From: an uncultured bacterium
GTDB taxonomy: Bacteria; Actinomycetota; Coriobacteriia; Coriobacteriales; Coriobacteriaceae
Direction of reading: 5' to 3'
DNA: 64,000 bases
Assembly: GCA_905215385.1 (NCBI GenBank)
Contig: CAJMPY010000008.1
Span: 27,341-91,340, forward strand
The position numbers and the translations under genes were made by a program. The notes below the pieces were generated by a model. It did not search any database, was not told where the DNA came from, and saw only the letters and a program-made list of their open reading frames with translations. Position 1 is the stretch's first letter. Every line of letters starts with the position of its first letter. This document shows positions 7,777 through 16,012 of the stretch, piece by piece.

Positions 7777-9546
7777 ATGGAGCAACTCATCGCCACCATC
7801 GAAAAAGGCCAGCCCTTTTTCAACGCGATCGCCCGCAACAAGTACCTCAAGGCGATTCGCGACGGCTTTATCTCCGTCATCCCCATCATCATCTTCTCGT
7901 CCATCTTCTGCCTGGTAGCCTCGGTCCCCAACATCTGGGGTTTCTACTGGCCCGATGACATCAACAACGCCCTGTGGAAGTGCTACAACTACTCCATGGG
8001 CATCCTGGCTATCGCCTGTGCCGCCACCACGGCCAAGCACTTCGCCGACGCCCAGAACCGCGACCTGCCCAAGAACAACCAGATCAACTTTATCTCGTGC
8101 ATGTGCGCGGCCATCATCGGCTTCTTGCTCCTTTCGAGCGACACCATCGCCACAGACGCCGCCAGCGGCTTCAACACCACCTACCTTGGTTCCAAAGGCC
8201 TGCTGACCGCCTTTATCGCTGCGTTTGTGACCGGCATCATCTACAAGTTCTTCATTAAGCGCAACATCACTGTCAAGATGCCCGAGCAGGTTCCGCCCAA
8301 CATCTCGCAGACCTTTAAGGACATCATCCCCTTCTCCGTCTGCATCACCGTCTTTTGGGTCTTTGACATCGTCTTCCGCGCTGCCTTTGGCTTCTGCTTT
8401 GCCCAGGGCGTCATCCAGGTGTTCCAGCCCCTGTTCACCGCCGCCGACGGCTACATCGGTCTCGCTGTGATCTACGGTGCCATGAGCCTCTTCTGGTTTG
8501 TCGGCGTCCACGGTCCCTCGATCGTCGAGCCTGCCATCGCCGCCGCTCTCGTTGCCAACATGACCGACAACCTGGCTGCGTTCCAGGCCGGCGAGCACGC
8601 CACCGCCGTCCTGACGCAGGGCGCCCAGTACTTCGTCGTCTGCATGGGCGGTACCGGCGCCACGCTCGTCCTGGTCTTTATGTTCTGCTTCCTGGCCAAG
8701 TCCCAGGAGATGCGCGCCGTCGGTAAGGCCGCCATCGTCCCGGTCTGCTTTGCCGTCAACGAGCCGCTGCTGTTCGCCGCACCTATCGTGCTCAATCCCG
8801 TTTTCTTTGTCCCGTTTGTCTTTGCCCCGATCGCCAACATCTGGATCCTCAAGATCTTTATCGACTTCTTGGGCATGAACGGCTTTATGTACACCCTGCC
8901 TTGGACCGTCCCCGGCCCCATCGGCACCATCATGGGTCTGGGCTTCCAGCCGCTCGCCTTTGTGATGCTCGCCCTTATCCTGGTCGTCGACTTTGCTCTG
9001 TACTACCCGTTCTTCCGTGCCTACGACGCCCAGAAGTGCGCCGAGGAGGCCGAGATCTCCCAGGAGGAGCTCGCCGCCAAGAACGCCGAGAAGGCCGCCA
9101 AGCTCAACGATGCCTTCCAGGGCAAGGCCGATGCCAAGAGCGTTGCCGCCGGCGCTGCTGCCGAGGCCGTGAAGTCCGACTCCGCTCCCGCTGCTGCCGC
9201 CACCGAGGCTACGGCCGCCAGCGACCTCAACGGCAAGCGCGTACTCGTGCTCTGCCAGGGCGGCGGCACCTCGGGCCTGCTCGCCAACGCGCTGGCCAAG
9301 GCCGCCAAGGAGCGCGGCATCGATCTTGAGACCGCTGCCGATGCCTATGGCAACCACGTGGACATGCTTCCCGACTTTGACCTGGTCGTCCTGGCTCCGC
9401 AGGCTGCCAGCTACCTGGCCGACCTGCAGAAGGACTGCGAGCGTGTGGGCAACAAGTGCGTCGCCTGCCGTGGTAAGCAGTACATCGAGCTCTCCCAGAA
9501 CGGCGACAAGTCTCTCGCCTTCGTAAGCGAGCAGCTATCGAAGTAA
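7777..9546 (+). CDS. lacE: PTS lactose-specific EIICB permease
   Basis: This 589-residue membrane permease imports and phosphorylates lactose. Residues about 1-415 form the multi-spanning EIIC domain (start MEQLIATIEKGQPFF, VGVHGPSIVEP and the AVNEPLLFAAPIVLNP signature of the Lac family). An alanine-rich, charged linker follows at about 420-480, then an EIIB domain with the phosphocysteine C493 in VLVLCQGGGTSG. The order and length match LacE proteins (about 570-590 residues). It starts 70 bp before lacG and depends on LacF for phosphate. The upstream LacI-type operators suggest repression by the divergent regulator. Confidence 0.94.
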   Translation: MEQLIATIEKGQPFFNAIARNKYLKAIRDGFISVIPIIIFSSIFCLVASVPNIWGFYWPDDINNALWKCYNYSMGILAIACAATTAKHFADAQNRDLPKNNQINFISCMCAAIIGFLLLSSDTIATDAASGFNTTYLGSKGLLTAFIAAFVTGIIYKFFIKRNITVKMPEQVPPNISQTFKDIIPFSVCITVFWVFDIVFRAAFGFCFAQGVIQVFQPLFTAADGYIGLAVIYGAMSLFWFVGVHGPSIVEPAIAAALVANMTDNLAAFQAGEHATAVLTQGAQYFVVCMGGTGATLVLVFMFCFLAKSQEMRAVGKAAIVPVCFAVNEPLLFAAPIVLNPVFFVPFVFAPIANIWILKIFIDFLGMNGFMYTLPWTVPGPIGTIMGLGFQPLAFVMLALILVVDFALYYPFFRAYDAQKCAEEAEISQEELAAKNAEKAAKLNDAFQGKADAKSVAAGAAAEAVKSDSAPAAAATEATAASDLNGKRVLVLCQGGGTSGLLANALAKAAKERGIDLETAADAYGNHVDMLPDFDLVVLAPQAASYLADLQKDCERVGNKCVACRGKQYIELSQNGDKSLAFVSEQLSK

Positions 9547-9555
9547 GTAACGCTC

Positions 9556-9589
9556 AGGGCCAGCCGACCATCCAAGACCGGCTGGCCCT
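9556..9589 (+). terminator. Hairpin between lacE and lacG (probable attenuator)
   Basis: A perfect 11-bp stem (9556-9566 with 9579-9589) is followed by only a short T-poor run. It probably lowers or stabilises transcription between the permease and lacG rather than ending it fully. Confidence 0.5.
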
Positions 9590-9616
9590 TCGATTTAGAC
9601 GATTGGATATTTCATC

Positions 9617-11056
9617 ATGTCCGTTAACCCTGCTAGCGTCACCAACCCGCCCGCGCAGTTTCCCGAGGACTTTGTCTTTGGCGGCGCCACTGCTGCCTAC
9701 CAGGTAGAGGGCGAGACCCGTACCCACGGTAAGGGCAAGGTTGCCTGGGACGACTTTCTGGAAGCCCAAGGCCGTTTCTCCCCCGACCCCGCTTCGGACT
9801 TCTACAACCAGTACCCTGTCGACTTGGAGCTGTGCGAGGAGTTCGGTATCAACGGCATTCGCCTCTCCATTGCCTGGAGCCGCATCTTCCCCAACGGCAC
9901 CGGCGAAATCAACCCCGAGGGCGTCCAGTTCTACCACGATCTCTTCGCCGAGTGCCATAAGCACCATGTTGAGCCGTTCGTCACGCTGCATCACTTTGAC
10001 ACGCCGCTTCCCCTCTTTGAGAAGGGCGACTTCCTCAACCGCGAGACCATCGATGCCTTTGTGGACTTTGCCACCTTCTGCTTTAAGGAGTACGCCGACC
10101 AGGTGACCTACTGGTTCACCTTTAACGAGATCTGGGCCGACGCCTCCAACACCTACATCGAGGGCACCTTCCCCGGCGGCGTCAAAGCTCATCTGGCCGA
10201 GGCCTTCCAGTGCGAGCACAACATGATGCTCGCCCACGCCAAGGCCGTGCTGGCCTTCCACAACGGCGGTTTTAGGGGCAAGATCGGCGTCATTCAATCG
10301 CTGGAGTTTAAGTATCCGCTCAACGAGAACGACCCCGCCGACATCAAGGCCGCCAATAACGAGCACGTGCTGCAGAACCAGTTCTTGCTCGACGCCACCT
10401 TCCGCGGGGACTATGCTCCCGACACCCTCGAGTGCGCCAACCGCCTGGCTGCCGTCTCGGGCGGCACCATCGAGATCCTGGACGAGGACCTCGAGATTAT
10501 GCGCGAGGCAGCGCTCTACAACGACTACCTGGGCGTTAACAACTACCAGTGCCGCTTCCTCAAGGCTTACGATGGCGAGAACGACCTGCACCACAACGGT
10601 ACGGGCGAGAAGGGCACCGGCCGCTGGCGCGTCAAGGGCATTGGCGAGCATGTGAACAAGCCCGGCATCCCCACCACCGACTGGGACTGGATCATCTATC
10701 CCGAGGGTCTGTTCGATCTGCTCGTCTACATTAAGCAGCGCTACCCCAACTACAAGCAGATCTTCATCACCGAGAACGGTATGGGCTACAAGGACCCCTA
10801 CAAGGACGGTTTTGTGGACGATCAGCCGCGCATCGACTACATCGAGCAGCACCTGCGCTGGCTGCTCAAGGCCATGGAAGTGGGCGTCAACGTGGGCGGC
10901 TACTTCCTGTGGAGCCTGCAGGACCAGTTCTCCTGGACCAACGGCTACAACAAGCGCTATGGCTTCTTCTACGTAGACTTTAAGACCCAAAAGCGCACGC
11001 CCAAGGCGAGCGCCTACTGGTACAAGCACGTGGCGCAGACCCGTCGTCTGGACTAG
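9617..11056 (+). CDS. lacG: 6-phospho-beta-galactosidase (GH1)
   Basis: LacG hydrolyses lactose-6-phosphate to glucose and galactose-6-phosphate in the cytoplasm. The 479-residue protein is a full GH1 enzyme: acid/base E171 in TFNEIW, nucleophile E386 in FITENGMG, and the N-terminal FVFGGATAAYQVEG signature. The phosphate-binding serine, lysine and tyrosine of SWTNGYNKRYGFFY mark it as a 6-phospho-glycosidase, and the WDWIIYPEGL and NGYNKRYGFFYVDF stretches are like LacG rather than 6-phospho-beta-glucosidases. It directly follows lacE and is closed by a strong terminator. Confidence 0.94.
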   Translation: MSVNPASVTNPPAQFPEDFVFGGATAAYQVEGETRTHGKGKVAWDDFLEAQGRFSPDPASDFYNQYPVDLELCEEFGINGIRLSIAWSRIFPNGTGEINPEGVQFYHDLFAECHKHHVEPFVTLHHFDTPLPLFEKGDFLNRETIDAFVDFATFCFKEYADQVTYWFTFNEIWADASNTYIEGTFPGGVKAHLAEAFQCEHNMMLAHAKAVLAFHNGGFRGKIGVIQSLEFKYPLNENDPADIKAANNEHVLQNQFLLDATFRGDYAPDTLECANRLAAVSGGTIEILDEDLEIMREAALYNDYLGVNNYQCRFLKAYDGENDLHHNGTGEKGTGRWRVKGIGEHVNKPGIPTTDWDWIIYPEGLFDLLVYIKQRYPNYKQIFITENGMGYKDPYKDGFVDDQPRIDYIEQHLRWLLKAMEVGVNVGGYFLWSLQDQFSWTNGYNKRYGFFYVDFKTQKRTPKASAYWYKHVAQTRRLD

Positions 11057-11109
11057 TGGCTTGCGACGAGCGGCATTGCCCCACTCACATAACTTGTCCT
11101 CATTTCTCA

Positions 11110-11160
11110 GCCGGGGGCGGCACGTCACACGACGCGCCGCCCCCGGCCTTTTTTGTTTTT
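11110..11160 (+). terminator. Rho-independent terminator of lacE-lacG
   Basis: A perfect 12-bp GC-rich stem (11110-11121 with 11136-11147) is followed by a long T-rich tail to 11160. Confidence 0.92.
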
Positions 11161-11175
11161 GAGCGAGTCAGAATC

Positions 11176-11480
11176 CGTTTGTCTCGATCTGTAACATCTA
11201 GCCGGCGTTTTTGCTCCCAGCCGTTACAGATTTAGACAAACGAACCAGTCAATCCCCTCAATCTCGATCTGTAACACCTAGCCGAGTTTTTCGGTCCCAA
11301 CTGTTACAGATCGAGACAAACGGAATAAGCCGAGCCGAAAGATCTCAATCTGTAACATCTAGCAGGGATTTTCGGCCCTACCTGTTACAGATCGAGACAA
11401 ACGTTCGAACCAATCCAAACAATCTCAATCTGTAACGTTTGGCCGAGTTTTTCGGTCCCAACCGTTACTGATTGAGACAA
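11176..11480. repeat. Four tandem hairpin units, about 80-bp period
   Basis: Four units (11176-11242, 11261-11322, 11342-11403, 11422-11480) each begin with TCTCRATCTGTAAC and end with the complementary GTTACAGATYGAGACAAA, so each folds into a stem of about 15 bp with a loop of about 25-30 bases (GCCGAGTTTTTCGGTCCCAA-like). Unit starts are 80, 81 and 80 bp apart. Stem changes are partly compensated, and the last unit is the most diverged. The array lies between lacG and the fic promoter with no coding potential. Function is unknown: it could be a multi-copy palindromic element or a structured transcript. Confidence 0.8.
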
Positions 11481-11539
11481 TTAGATAGTCAAATCCGCGC
11501 TTTCCAGGCAGCTATGAAGCACGGCTCTTTCCTTGCTTT

Positions 11540-11608
11540 CAGTATCACGAACATATTTTCGGTATCATTTAATGTTATAATGATACCGAAAATATGTTCG
11601 TGATACTG
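11540..11608 (+). promoter_or_regulatory. fic promoter inside a perfect 30-bp inverted repeat
   Basis: The arms 11540-11569 and 11579-11608 are perfect 30-bp reverse complements with a nine-base spacer. A consensus TATAAT lies at 11576-11581 at the spacer/right-arm junction, so the repeat covers the promoter and the start region, ending 11 bp before the fic ATG. This is the layout of a strong operator, probably for autoregulation; any transcript from the right arm alone could not form the full hairpin. Confidence 0.7.
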
Positions 11609-11619
11609 AACGGAGCAGC

Positions 11620-12852
11620 ATGCGCCAGTTTGATTACGCCACAGTCCCAGCGGAACTCGAGGCAACTCCAATCACCAACCTTCTCCTCTCGATACGCGAG
11701 CATAAAGGCCGTCAGCTTGTTCTGGGTCAAGTCAGACCCGAGCTTCTATCGTCCCTTATGGAGGAAGCTAAGATCCAAAGCACCCAATCATCCAACGGAC
11801 TTGAAGGAATTGTTACCACCCAAAAAAGACTCAAAGCAATCATGGCGTATTCCGCCAAGCCAAGCTCCCGCGCAGAGGAAGAAATCGCTGGATACCGAGA
11901 TGCGCTGTCGCTTATTCACGAGCAGCACGATTTCATTCCCGTAACGCCATCGGTCATTTTGCAGTTGCATCGTGACCTCATGGCACACACAGCAATCTCG
12001 TATGGGGGCCATTGGAAAGATAGCGATAACGAAATCATCTCCATCGACGATCAAGGCAATCGATTTGTGCGCTTTAGGCCGCCTTCGGCCCTGGCAACCC
12101 CCGGACTTATCGAAGAAGCCTGTCGGTCCCTCAATGATGCCTTATCTCGTCAAGTTTGCGACCCCCTCCTTATATCATTGCGCTTCATCTTCGATTTTGT
12201 CAGCATTCATCCCTTCAACGATGGCAATGGCAGGATGAGCCGGCTCCTTACAACGCTGCTACTCGAAAAGACTGGATACGACGTTGCGCGTTACATCAGC
12301 ATCGAACGTCTCATTGAAGACAATAAAGCGCTTTATTACAACGCCCTCGCCGCAAGCTCCACTGGATGGAATGAAAATCAAAACACCGAAGTGCCCTTTA
12401 TCCGTTTTATGCTCGGAACCATCCTGGCGGCCTACCGACAGCTCGAGCAGCACACCCAGATTGAATCTGGCACTCACCCCATGTCGAAGCAAGCACGTAT
12501 AGCTGCTCTATTTCAGCAGAGACCCGGCGTCATCAAGAAATCCGACATCCAGTCCAACTGCCCCGATATCAGCGAGATAACCGTTAAACGAACCCTCAGT
12601 CAGCTTGTTGGTTGCAGCGCAATCGAGAAAACAGGAGCGGGTCGTTCGACGGGCTACATACTCAAAGACGTCCACGCCCTGGAATTATTCTTGCAATCCG
12701 CAATACCCGACGGCAGGTCAGAAATTACAAAAAAGTCCCCAAAGGACAAACTCCTTGAACGCATAAACCGCGCGGAAGATGAAAGCAAAGACGAACTCTA
12801 CGAAGACTACGGTTCATTCTCAAGGAATATCAAAGCGAAATACGAAGTCTAG
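11620..12852 (+). CDS. Fic-domain protein (probable AMP-transferase) with N-terminal inhibitory helix and C-terminal winged helix
   Basis: This 410-residue Fic protein probably transfers AMP or another nucleotide group to protein hydroxyls. The catalytic motif HPFNDGNGR starts at H197. Near the N-terminus S58-N-G-L-E62-G fits the [S/T]xxxE[G/N] inhibitory helix of class II Fic proteins, so it is self-inhibited. Residues from about 285 to 350 look like a winged-helix DNA-binding domain (ALFQQRPGVIKKSDIQ, then a GRSTGY wing), and the tail is charged. The ATG has CGGAG upstream. The gene stands alone behind a large palindromic promoter; such Fic-winged-helix proteins often bind their own promoter, which is inferred here. 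Base use is less GC-rich than its neighbours, which may point to transfer. Confidence 0.88.
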   Translation: MRQFDYATVPAELEATPITNLLLSIREHKGRQLVLGQVRPELLSSLMEEAKIQSTQSSNGLEGIVTTQKRLKAIMAYSAKPSSRAEEEIAGYRDALSLIHEQHDFIPVTPSVILQLHRDLMAHTAISYGGHWKDSDNEIISIDDQGNRFVRFRPPSALATPGLIEEACRSLNDALSRQVCDPLLISLRFIFDFVSIHPFNDGNGRMSRLLTTLLLEKTGYDVARYISIERLIEDNKALYYNALAASSTGWNENQNTEVPFIRFMLGTILAAYRQLEQHTQIESGTHPMSKQARIAALFQQRPGVIKKSDIQSNCPDISEITVKRTLSQLVGCSAIEKTGAGRSTGYILKDVHALELFLQSAIPDGRSEITKKSPKDKLLERINRAEDESKDELYEDYGSFSRNIKAKYEV

Positions 12853-12972
12853 CCATACCTCAGAATGGCCTCACCCTTGTTGCCCAAAACTATTTGCGAG
12901 TCATTTTCCGCGTCATTGTAAAACGATAATCCCCGCGCCGGCAGAGGGCAGACGTATCGCCTGCAGCGTTAA

Positions 12973-13737
12973 CTAGCAGATGACCTGCGTGTGCTCCTCG
13001 ATGGCGGCGCGATCTCCATCAGCAATACCCGGTTCGCACACCACGGCGTCCAAATTGTCCAGGCGGCAGAAGGTGTAGAAGTCGCGTTTGCCGATCTTGC
13101 TGGAGTCGGCGATCAGATAGCGCGAGTCTGCCTTGCTAAAAGCGAGCTGCTGGATACGGCCCTCGTCCATGTTGGACGTAGACACGTCACCGTCCAAGAT
13201 GCCGTTGGCGCCGATAAACGCCGCATCGATGCCCAGCGCGCGCAGGGTATCCTCGGCCGTTGGTCCCACAAAAGCGGCGGTGCGGCGACGGTACATACCG
13301 CCCACGAGGCACAGCTCGCAGTCTTCGCGCGCCTCGAGCAGGTTAAACACCGAAAGCGAATTGGTCACAATGCGCAGGCGAAACGTCGGCAGCATCGAGG
13401 CCATCTGCTCAACCGTGGTGCCCGTGCCCAAAAAGATGGTCGAGCCCTCCTCGATAAGCTCCACAGCACGGCGCGCAATCTGCAGCTTTTCCTCGGCATG
13501 CTTAGTGCGCTTTTCGCTGTGCGAATACTCATGGCGCAACATAGCGTGCGGACGGCCCTGTGCACTGCGGGCTCCGCCGTGCACGCGCTCGATCTCGCCT
13601 AGGCTCGCAAGTTCTTCGAGGTCGCGGCGAATCGTCATGTCCGAAACGCCCAACGCATCCGAAATCTCTTTGACCGAGACCGTGCCCTGCTCCTCGAGCA
13701 GCTGACGAACCTTATCCTGTCGCTCTGCCTTAATCAC
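12973..13737 (-). CDS. lacR: DeoR-family transcriptional regulator, probable LacR
   Basis: This 254-residue protein has a DeoR helix-turn-helix (VSVKEISDALGVSDMTIRRD, about residues 19-38, ending with the HGGA motif near residue 54) and a C-terminal DeoRC sugar-phosphate sensor (LGTGTTVEQMA, VTNSLSVFNLL, GIDAAFIGANGI). DeoR-type LacR proteins repress lac-tagatose operons and respond to tagatose-6-phosphate. Its own upstream region holds TGTTCGTTACTGTTTGA (13772-13788), a match to the TGTTC direct repeats before lacA and lacF, which supports autoregulation and the LacR role. The lacR name is by context, not by a specific residue. Confidence 0.8.
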   Translation of the reverse strand: MIKAERQDKVRQLLEEQGTVSVKEISDALGVSDMTIRRDLEELASLGEIERVHGGARSAQGRPHAMLRHEYSHSEKRTKHAEEKLQIARRAVELIEEGSTIFLGTGTTVEQMASMLPTFRLRIVTNSLSVFNLLEAREDCELCLVGGMYRRRTAAFVGPTAEDTLRALGIDAAFIGANGILDGDVSTSNMDEGRIQQLAFSKADSRYLIADSSKIGKRDFYTFCRLDNLDAVVCEPGIADGDRAAIEEHTQVIC

Positions 13738-13771
13738 GATGAATCCTCGCCGTTCTTTGCGCGCATATCAT

Positions 13772-13788
13772 TCAAACAGTAACGAACA
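13772..13788 (-). promoter_or_regulatory. Putative DeoR-type operator upstream of lacR
   Basis: On the minus strand TGTTCGTTACTGTTTGA shows two TGTTC/TGTTT half-sites spaced 10 bp, like the sites at 4365-4380 and 6368-6383. It lies 35 bp before the DeoR-family start codon. Confidence 0.5.
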
Positions 13789-13943
13789 AATTGTATCAGA
13801 CTCGTACGCGTCAAAAATGAACGCCCGCACAGCTCCAATCATCACTTTTTTGAGAAAAATACCCCCAGCTTTAGTGGGGTGTAGTGATAATCTCGCCTGT
13901 TCGCGCTACAGTTTGTCGGAAATACCTCGATGTTAGGAACCAA

Positions 13944-14996
13944 ATGATCACTTCCGAGCTTTTCGGCACCGCGCCGTGCGGTACCCCCGTTCATCGTTAC
14001 ACCCTCGACGGGCCCGAGATCTGCGTTCGCATTATGGACTATGGCGCCACGGTGCTTGGTATCGATGTGCCCGACATTCCCGGCAACGTGCGCGATGTGG
14101 TGCTGGGCTTCGATAAGCTCGAGGATTACTTTGACAACCCCGCCTGCTTTGGTGCGACCATCGGCCCTGTGGCAAACCGCACCGCTGGCGCCACGATCGC
14201 CATCGACGGCACGGACTGGCATATGCCCGCCAACGAGGGCGCCAACAACCTGCACAGCGACCTTGAGCACGGCCTGCACAAACGTGTGTGGGATGTTGAG
14301 CTCGACGAGGTCCATAACGCCGTGCGCATGACCACCTCGCTTAAGGATGGCGAGCTGGGCCTGCCCGGCAACCGAACCTTTACGGCCGTGTTTACCGTTA
14401 CGCGCACCGGCGTCTTCCGCATCGATTATGGCTGCGAGAGCGACCGCGCCACCTACGTGTCCATGACCAACCACACGTACTTTAACCTTGCAGGCCATAA
14501 CGCCGGCATGGACTGCGAACATTTCTTTGTCGCCAACGCCGCCCACTACCTGCCCATTAACGAGCAGAACATCCCCACCGGCGAGATCGCTCCGGTCGAG
14601 GGAACACCGTTTGACTTTCGCGAGCTTCGCCCCGTCGCACCCGGCATGGAGGCCGACGACCCGCAGATCAAGCAGGCCCGTGGCTACGATCACTGCCTGT
14701 GCATCGATGGCTATCAGTACGGCCGCAACCTGCGCCGCGCGATGCACGTCGAGGAGATGTGGACCGGTCGTGAGATGGACTACTACACCACTGCCCCGGG
14801 CGTGCAGCTCTACACCGGCAACTGGCTGGGCGACGAGCACGCCAAGGACGATGCCAACTATGGCTGGGGCGCCGGCTTTGCCCTCGAGGCCGAGATGTAC
14901 CCCGACACGCCGCACCAGCCTCTGTTCCCGCAGGGCATTGTGGGCCCGGGTCATCCCTATAGCAATGTGATCGAATATCACTTTATGAGGCACTAA
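13944..14996 (+). CDS. galM: Aldose 1-epimerase (galactose mutarotase)
   Basis: GalM interconverts alpha and beta anomers of galactose and glucose, feeding free galactose to the Leloir pathway. The 350-residue protein has the canonical GalM signatures: PVANRTAGATI with the substrate arginine, MTNHTYFNLAGH with the catalytic histidine, GYDHCL, and near the C-terminus LYTGNW plus ALEAEMYPDTPHQP with the catalytic glutamate. The ATG at 13944 has AGGAA upstream and matches the family start; an earlier in-frame ATG at 13884 would add 20 atypical residues. It differs from the shorter LacX proteins in the same window. A terminator follows. Confidence 0.93.
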   Translation: MITSELFGTAPCGTPVHRYTLDGPEICVRIMDYGATVLGIDVPDIPGNVRDVVLGFDKLEDYFDNPACFGATIGPVANRTAGATIAIDGTDWHMPANEGANNLHSDLEHGLHKRVWDVELDEVHNAVRMTTSLKDGELGLPGNRTFTAVFTVTRTGVFRIDYGCESDRATYVSMTNHTYFNLAGHNAGMDCEHFFVANAAHYLPINEQNIPTGEIAPVEGTPFDFRELRPVAPGMEADDPQIKQARGYDHCLCIDGYQYGRNLRRAMHVEEMWTGREMDYYTTAPGVQLYTGNWLGDEHAKDDANYGWGAGFALEAEMYPDTPHQPLFPQGIVGPGHPYSNVIEYHFMRH

Positions 14997-15022
14997 GCCC
15001 ACAACGCGACATATCGCACAGC

Positions 15023-15058
15023 AGCGCCCGCCGGCACCACCGCCAGCGGGCGCTTTTT
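15023..15058 (+). terminator. Rho-independent terminator of galM
   Basis: A GC-rich stem (15023-15031 with 15046-15054, extended by CGGC/GCC pairing) is followed by TTTTT. Confidence 0.85.
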
Positions 15059-15103
15059 CATCTTTTAGGCTCGTTTTTTCTGTGACTGTATGAGTGACAT
15101 ATC

Positions 15104-15255
15104 AAAACTATGCCCATTTACTACGTTTAGCCCGGGATGCTCGACCATGCACCGGTTTTTGTTACATTTGTGAGCAGTATACCTGCGGTTTTGTTTATCT
15201 CAAATTCGACATGCTCGACGATAGCCAATCAAACGTAGTAAATGGGCATAGTTTT
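15104..15255. repeat. Long inverted-repeat element with 25-bp perfect arms
   Basis: The arms AAAACTATGCCC... (15104-15128) and its exact complement (15231-15255) enclose about 100 bases of non-coding, AT-rich sequence in which ATGCTCGAC occurs twice. It has the same build as the element at 49435-49651. It may be a MITE-like or palindromic intergenic element. Nothing else is seen in 15059-15291. Confidence 0.7.
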
Positions 15256-15291
15256 TGACAGGCGGCATCGCGCGCGTCCCTCGCAAGGGCA

Positions 15292-15325
15292 AAATGATCC
15301 GTTTTCCTCCGTCCCCAAGGGATCA
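15292..15325. repeat. 34-bp dispersed repeat, copy 2
   Basis: This is the exact reverse complement of 888-921. It starts at the stop codon of the EIIB-like gene, so both copies sit directly at gene 3' ends. Confidence 0.75.
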
Positions 15326-15805
15326 GTTGAACAGATTGCCAATGGGATCGGGGGCGGAACTGGGGAGATAGCGGATTTCTAGCTCTATGCCGAGCTTTTG
15401 CAACTCTTTGAAGGCGGCGATGTCCGTATCGTCTACGGCAATGGTAGGCGTTGCAGAGCGCTTGCCCTCCCCTGCCTGCATATGGCCAATGCTGATCTTG
15501 GTTATTGGCACACCACCCTTAACCAGCGCGAGCGCATCGGCGGGTGAGGCCACTATGATCAAGATCCATTGACGCGGCGTTGCGGTATGAATGATGTCGA
15601 TAGTCCTTTGCACCGAGAAAAACCGCGTCCAAACGCCTTCTGGCACCGCCACCCTCATTGGTGCCCATTGGCGCGAATCCGCCGCGATCTCATCGTTGAC
15701 GATTAGGACAAGGTTGGAACCCACGGCTTCGTTCCACAGCTCAACGTCTTGCCCGTAAATGAAACGGTCATCGATACGCGTAAGAAGAATCTTGGGTTGA
15801 GCCAT
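15323..15805 (-). CDS. Orphan mannose-family PTS EIIB-like protein lacking the phosphoryl histidine
   Basis: This 160-residue protein aligns over its whole length with mannose/sorbose-family EIIB proteins, including the intact paralogue at 38418-38900. That paralogue has RIDNRLVHGQV, with H17 as the phosphorylated residue; here the segment reads RIDDRFIYGQD, so Y17 replaces the histidine. The fold elements that follow (LVKGGVPITKISIGHMQAGEG) are preserved and the frame is intact. No EIIA, EIIC or EIID gene is adjacent. It cannot work as a normal phosphocarrier; it may be a regulatory or decoy subunit, or a decaying copy. The start at 15805 matches the paralogue and has GGGG upstream; nine further codons upstream are open. 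Confidence 0.82.
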   Translation of the reverse strand: MAQPKILLTRIDDRFIYGQDVELWNEAVGSNLVLIVNDEIAADSRQWAPMRVAVPEGVWTRFFSVQRTIDIIHTATPRQWILIIVASPADALALVKGGVPITKISIGHMQAGEGKRSATPTIAVDDTDIAAFKELQKLGIELEIRYLPSSAPDPIGNLFN

Positions 15806-16012
15806 GGCTGCCCCATTCTGTTTGAGACCCATACGAGCGGGACGTCGACCACCAACTCAACAGCAGGTCAAGTAACAAATGGGCACTGCAGACATCACGC
15901 CTCTAATATTAGTGCATTTAAAGTGAGAAAAGCCGTCAGAACACTTGCGCGGATGTGCGATGTCCCGTATCATAGACAGCCGTTGACGCCTCAGTTGCGT
16001 CATCATATGGCC

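Noticed and set aside
7708..9357. 549-codon minus-strand frame opposite lacE
   Set aside because: Low-complexity G/D/V-rich translation and full overlap with the well-supported EIICB gene mark it as a shadow.
11176..11480. CRISPR array or type III toxin-antitoxin RNA repeats
   Set aside because: Repeats are long hairpins with similar spacers and only four units, no cas genes are near, and the next gene is Fic, not a ToxN-type RNase.
12853..12972. Possible small gene or terminator after fic
   Set aside because: No clear stem with T-run and no ribosome site; nothing supported between fic and lacR.
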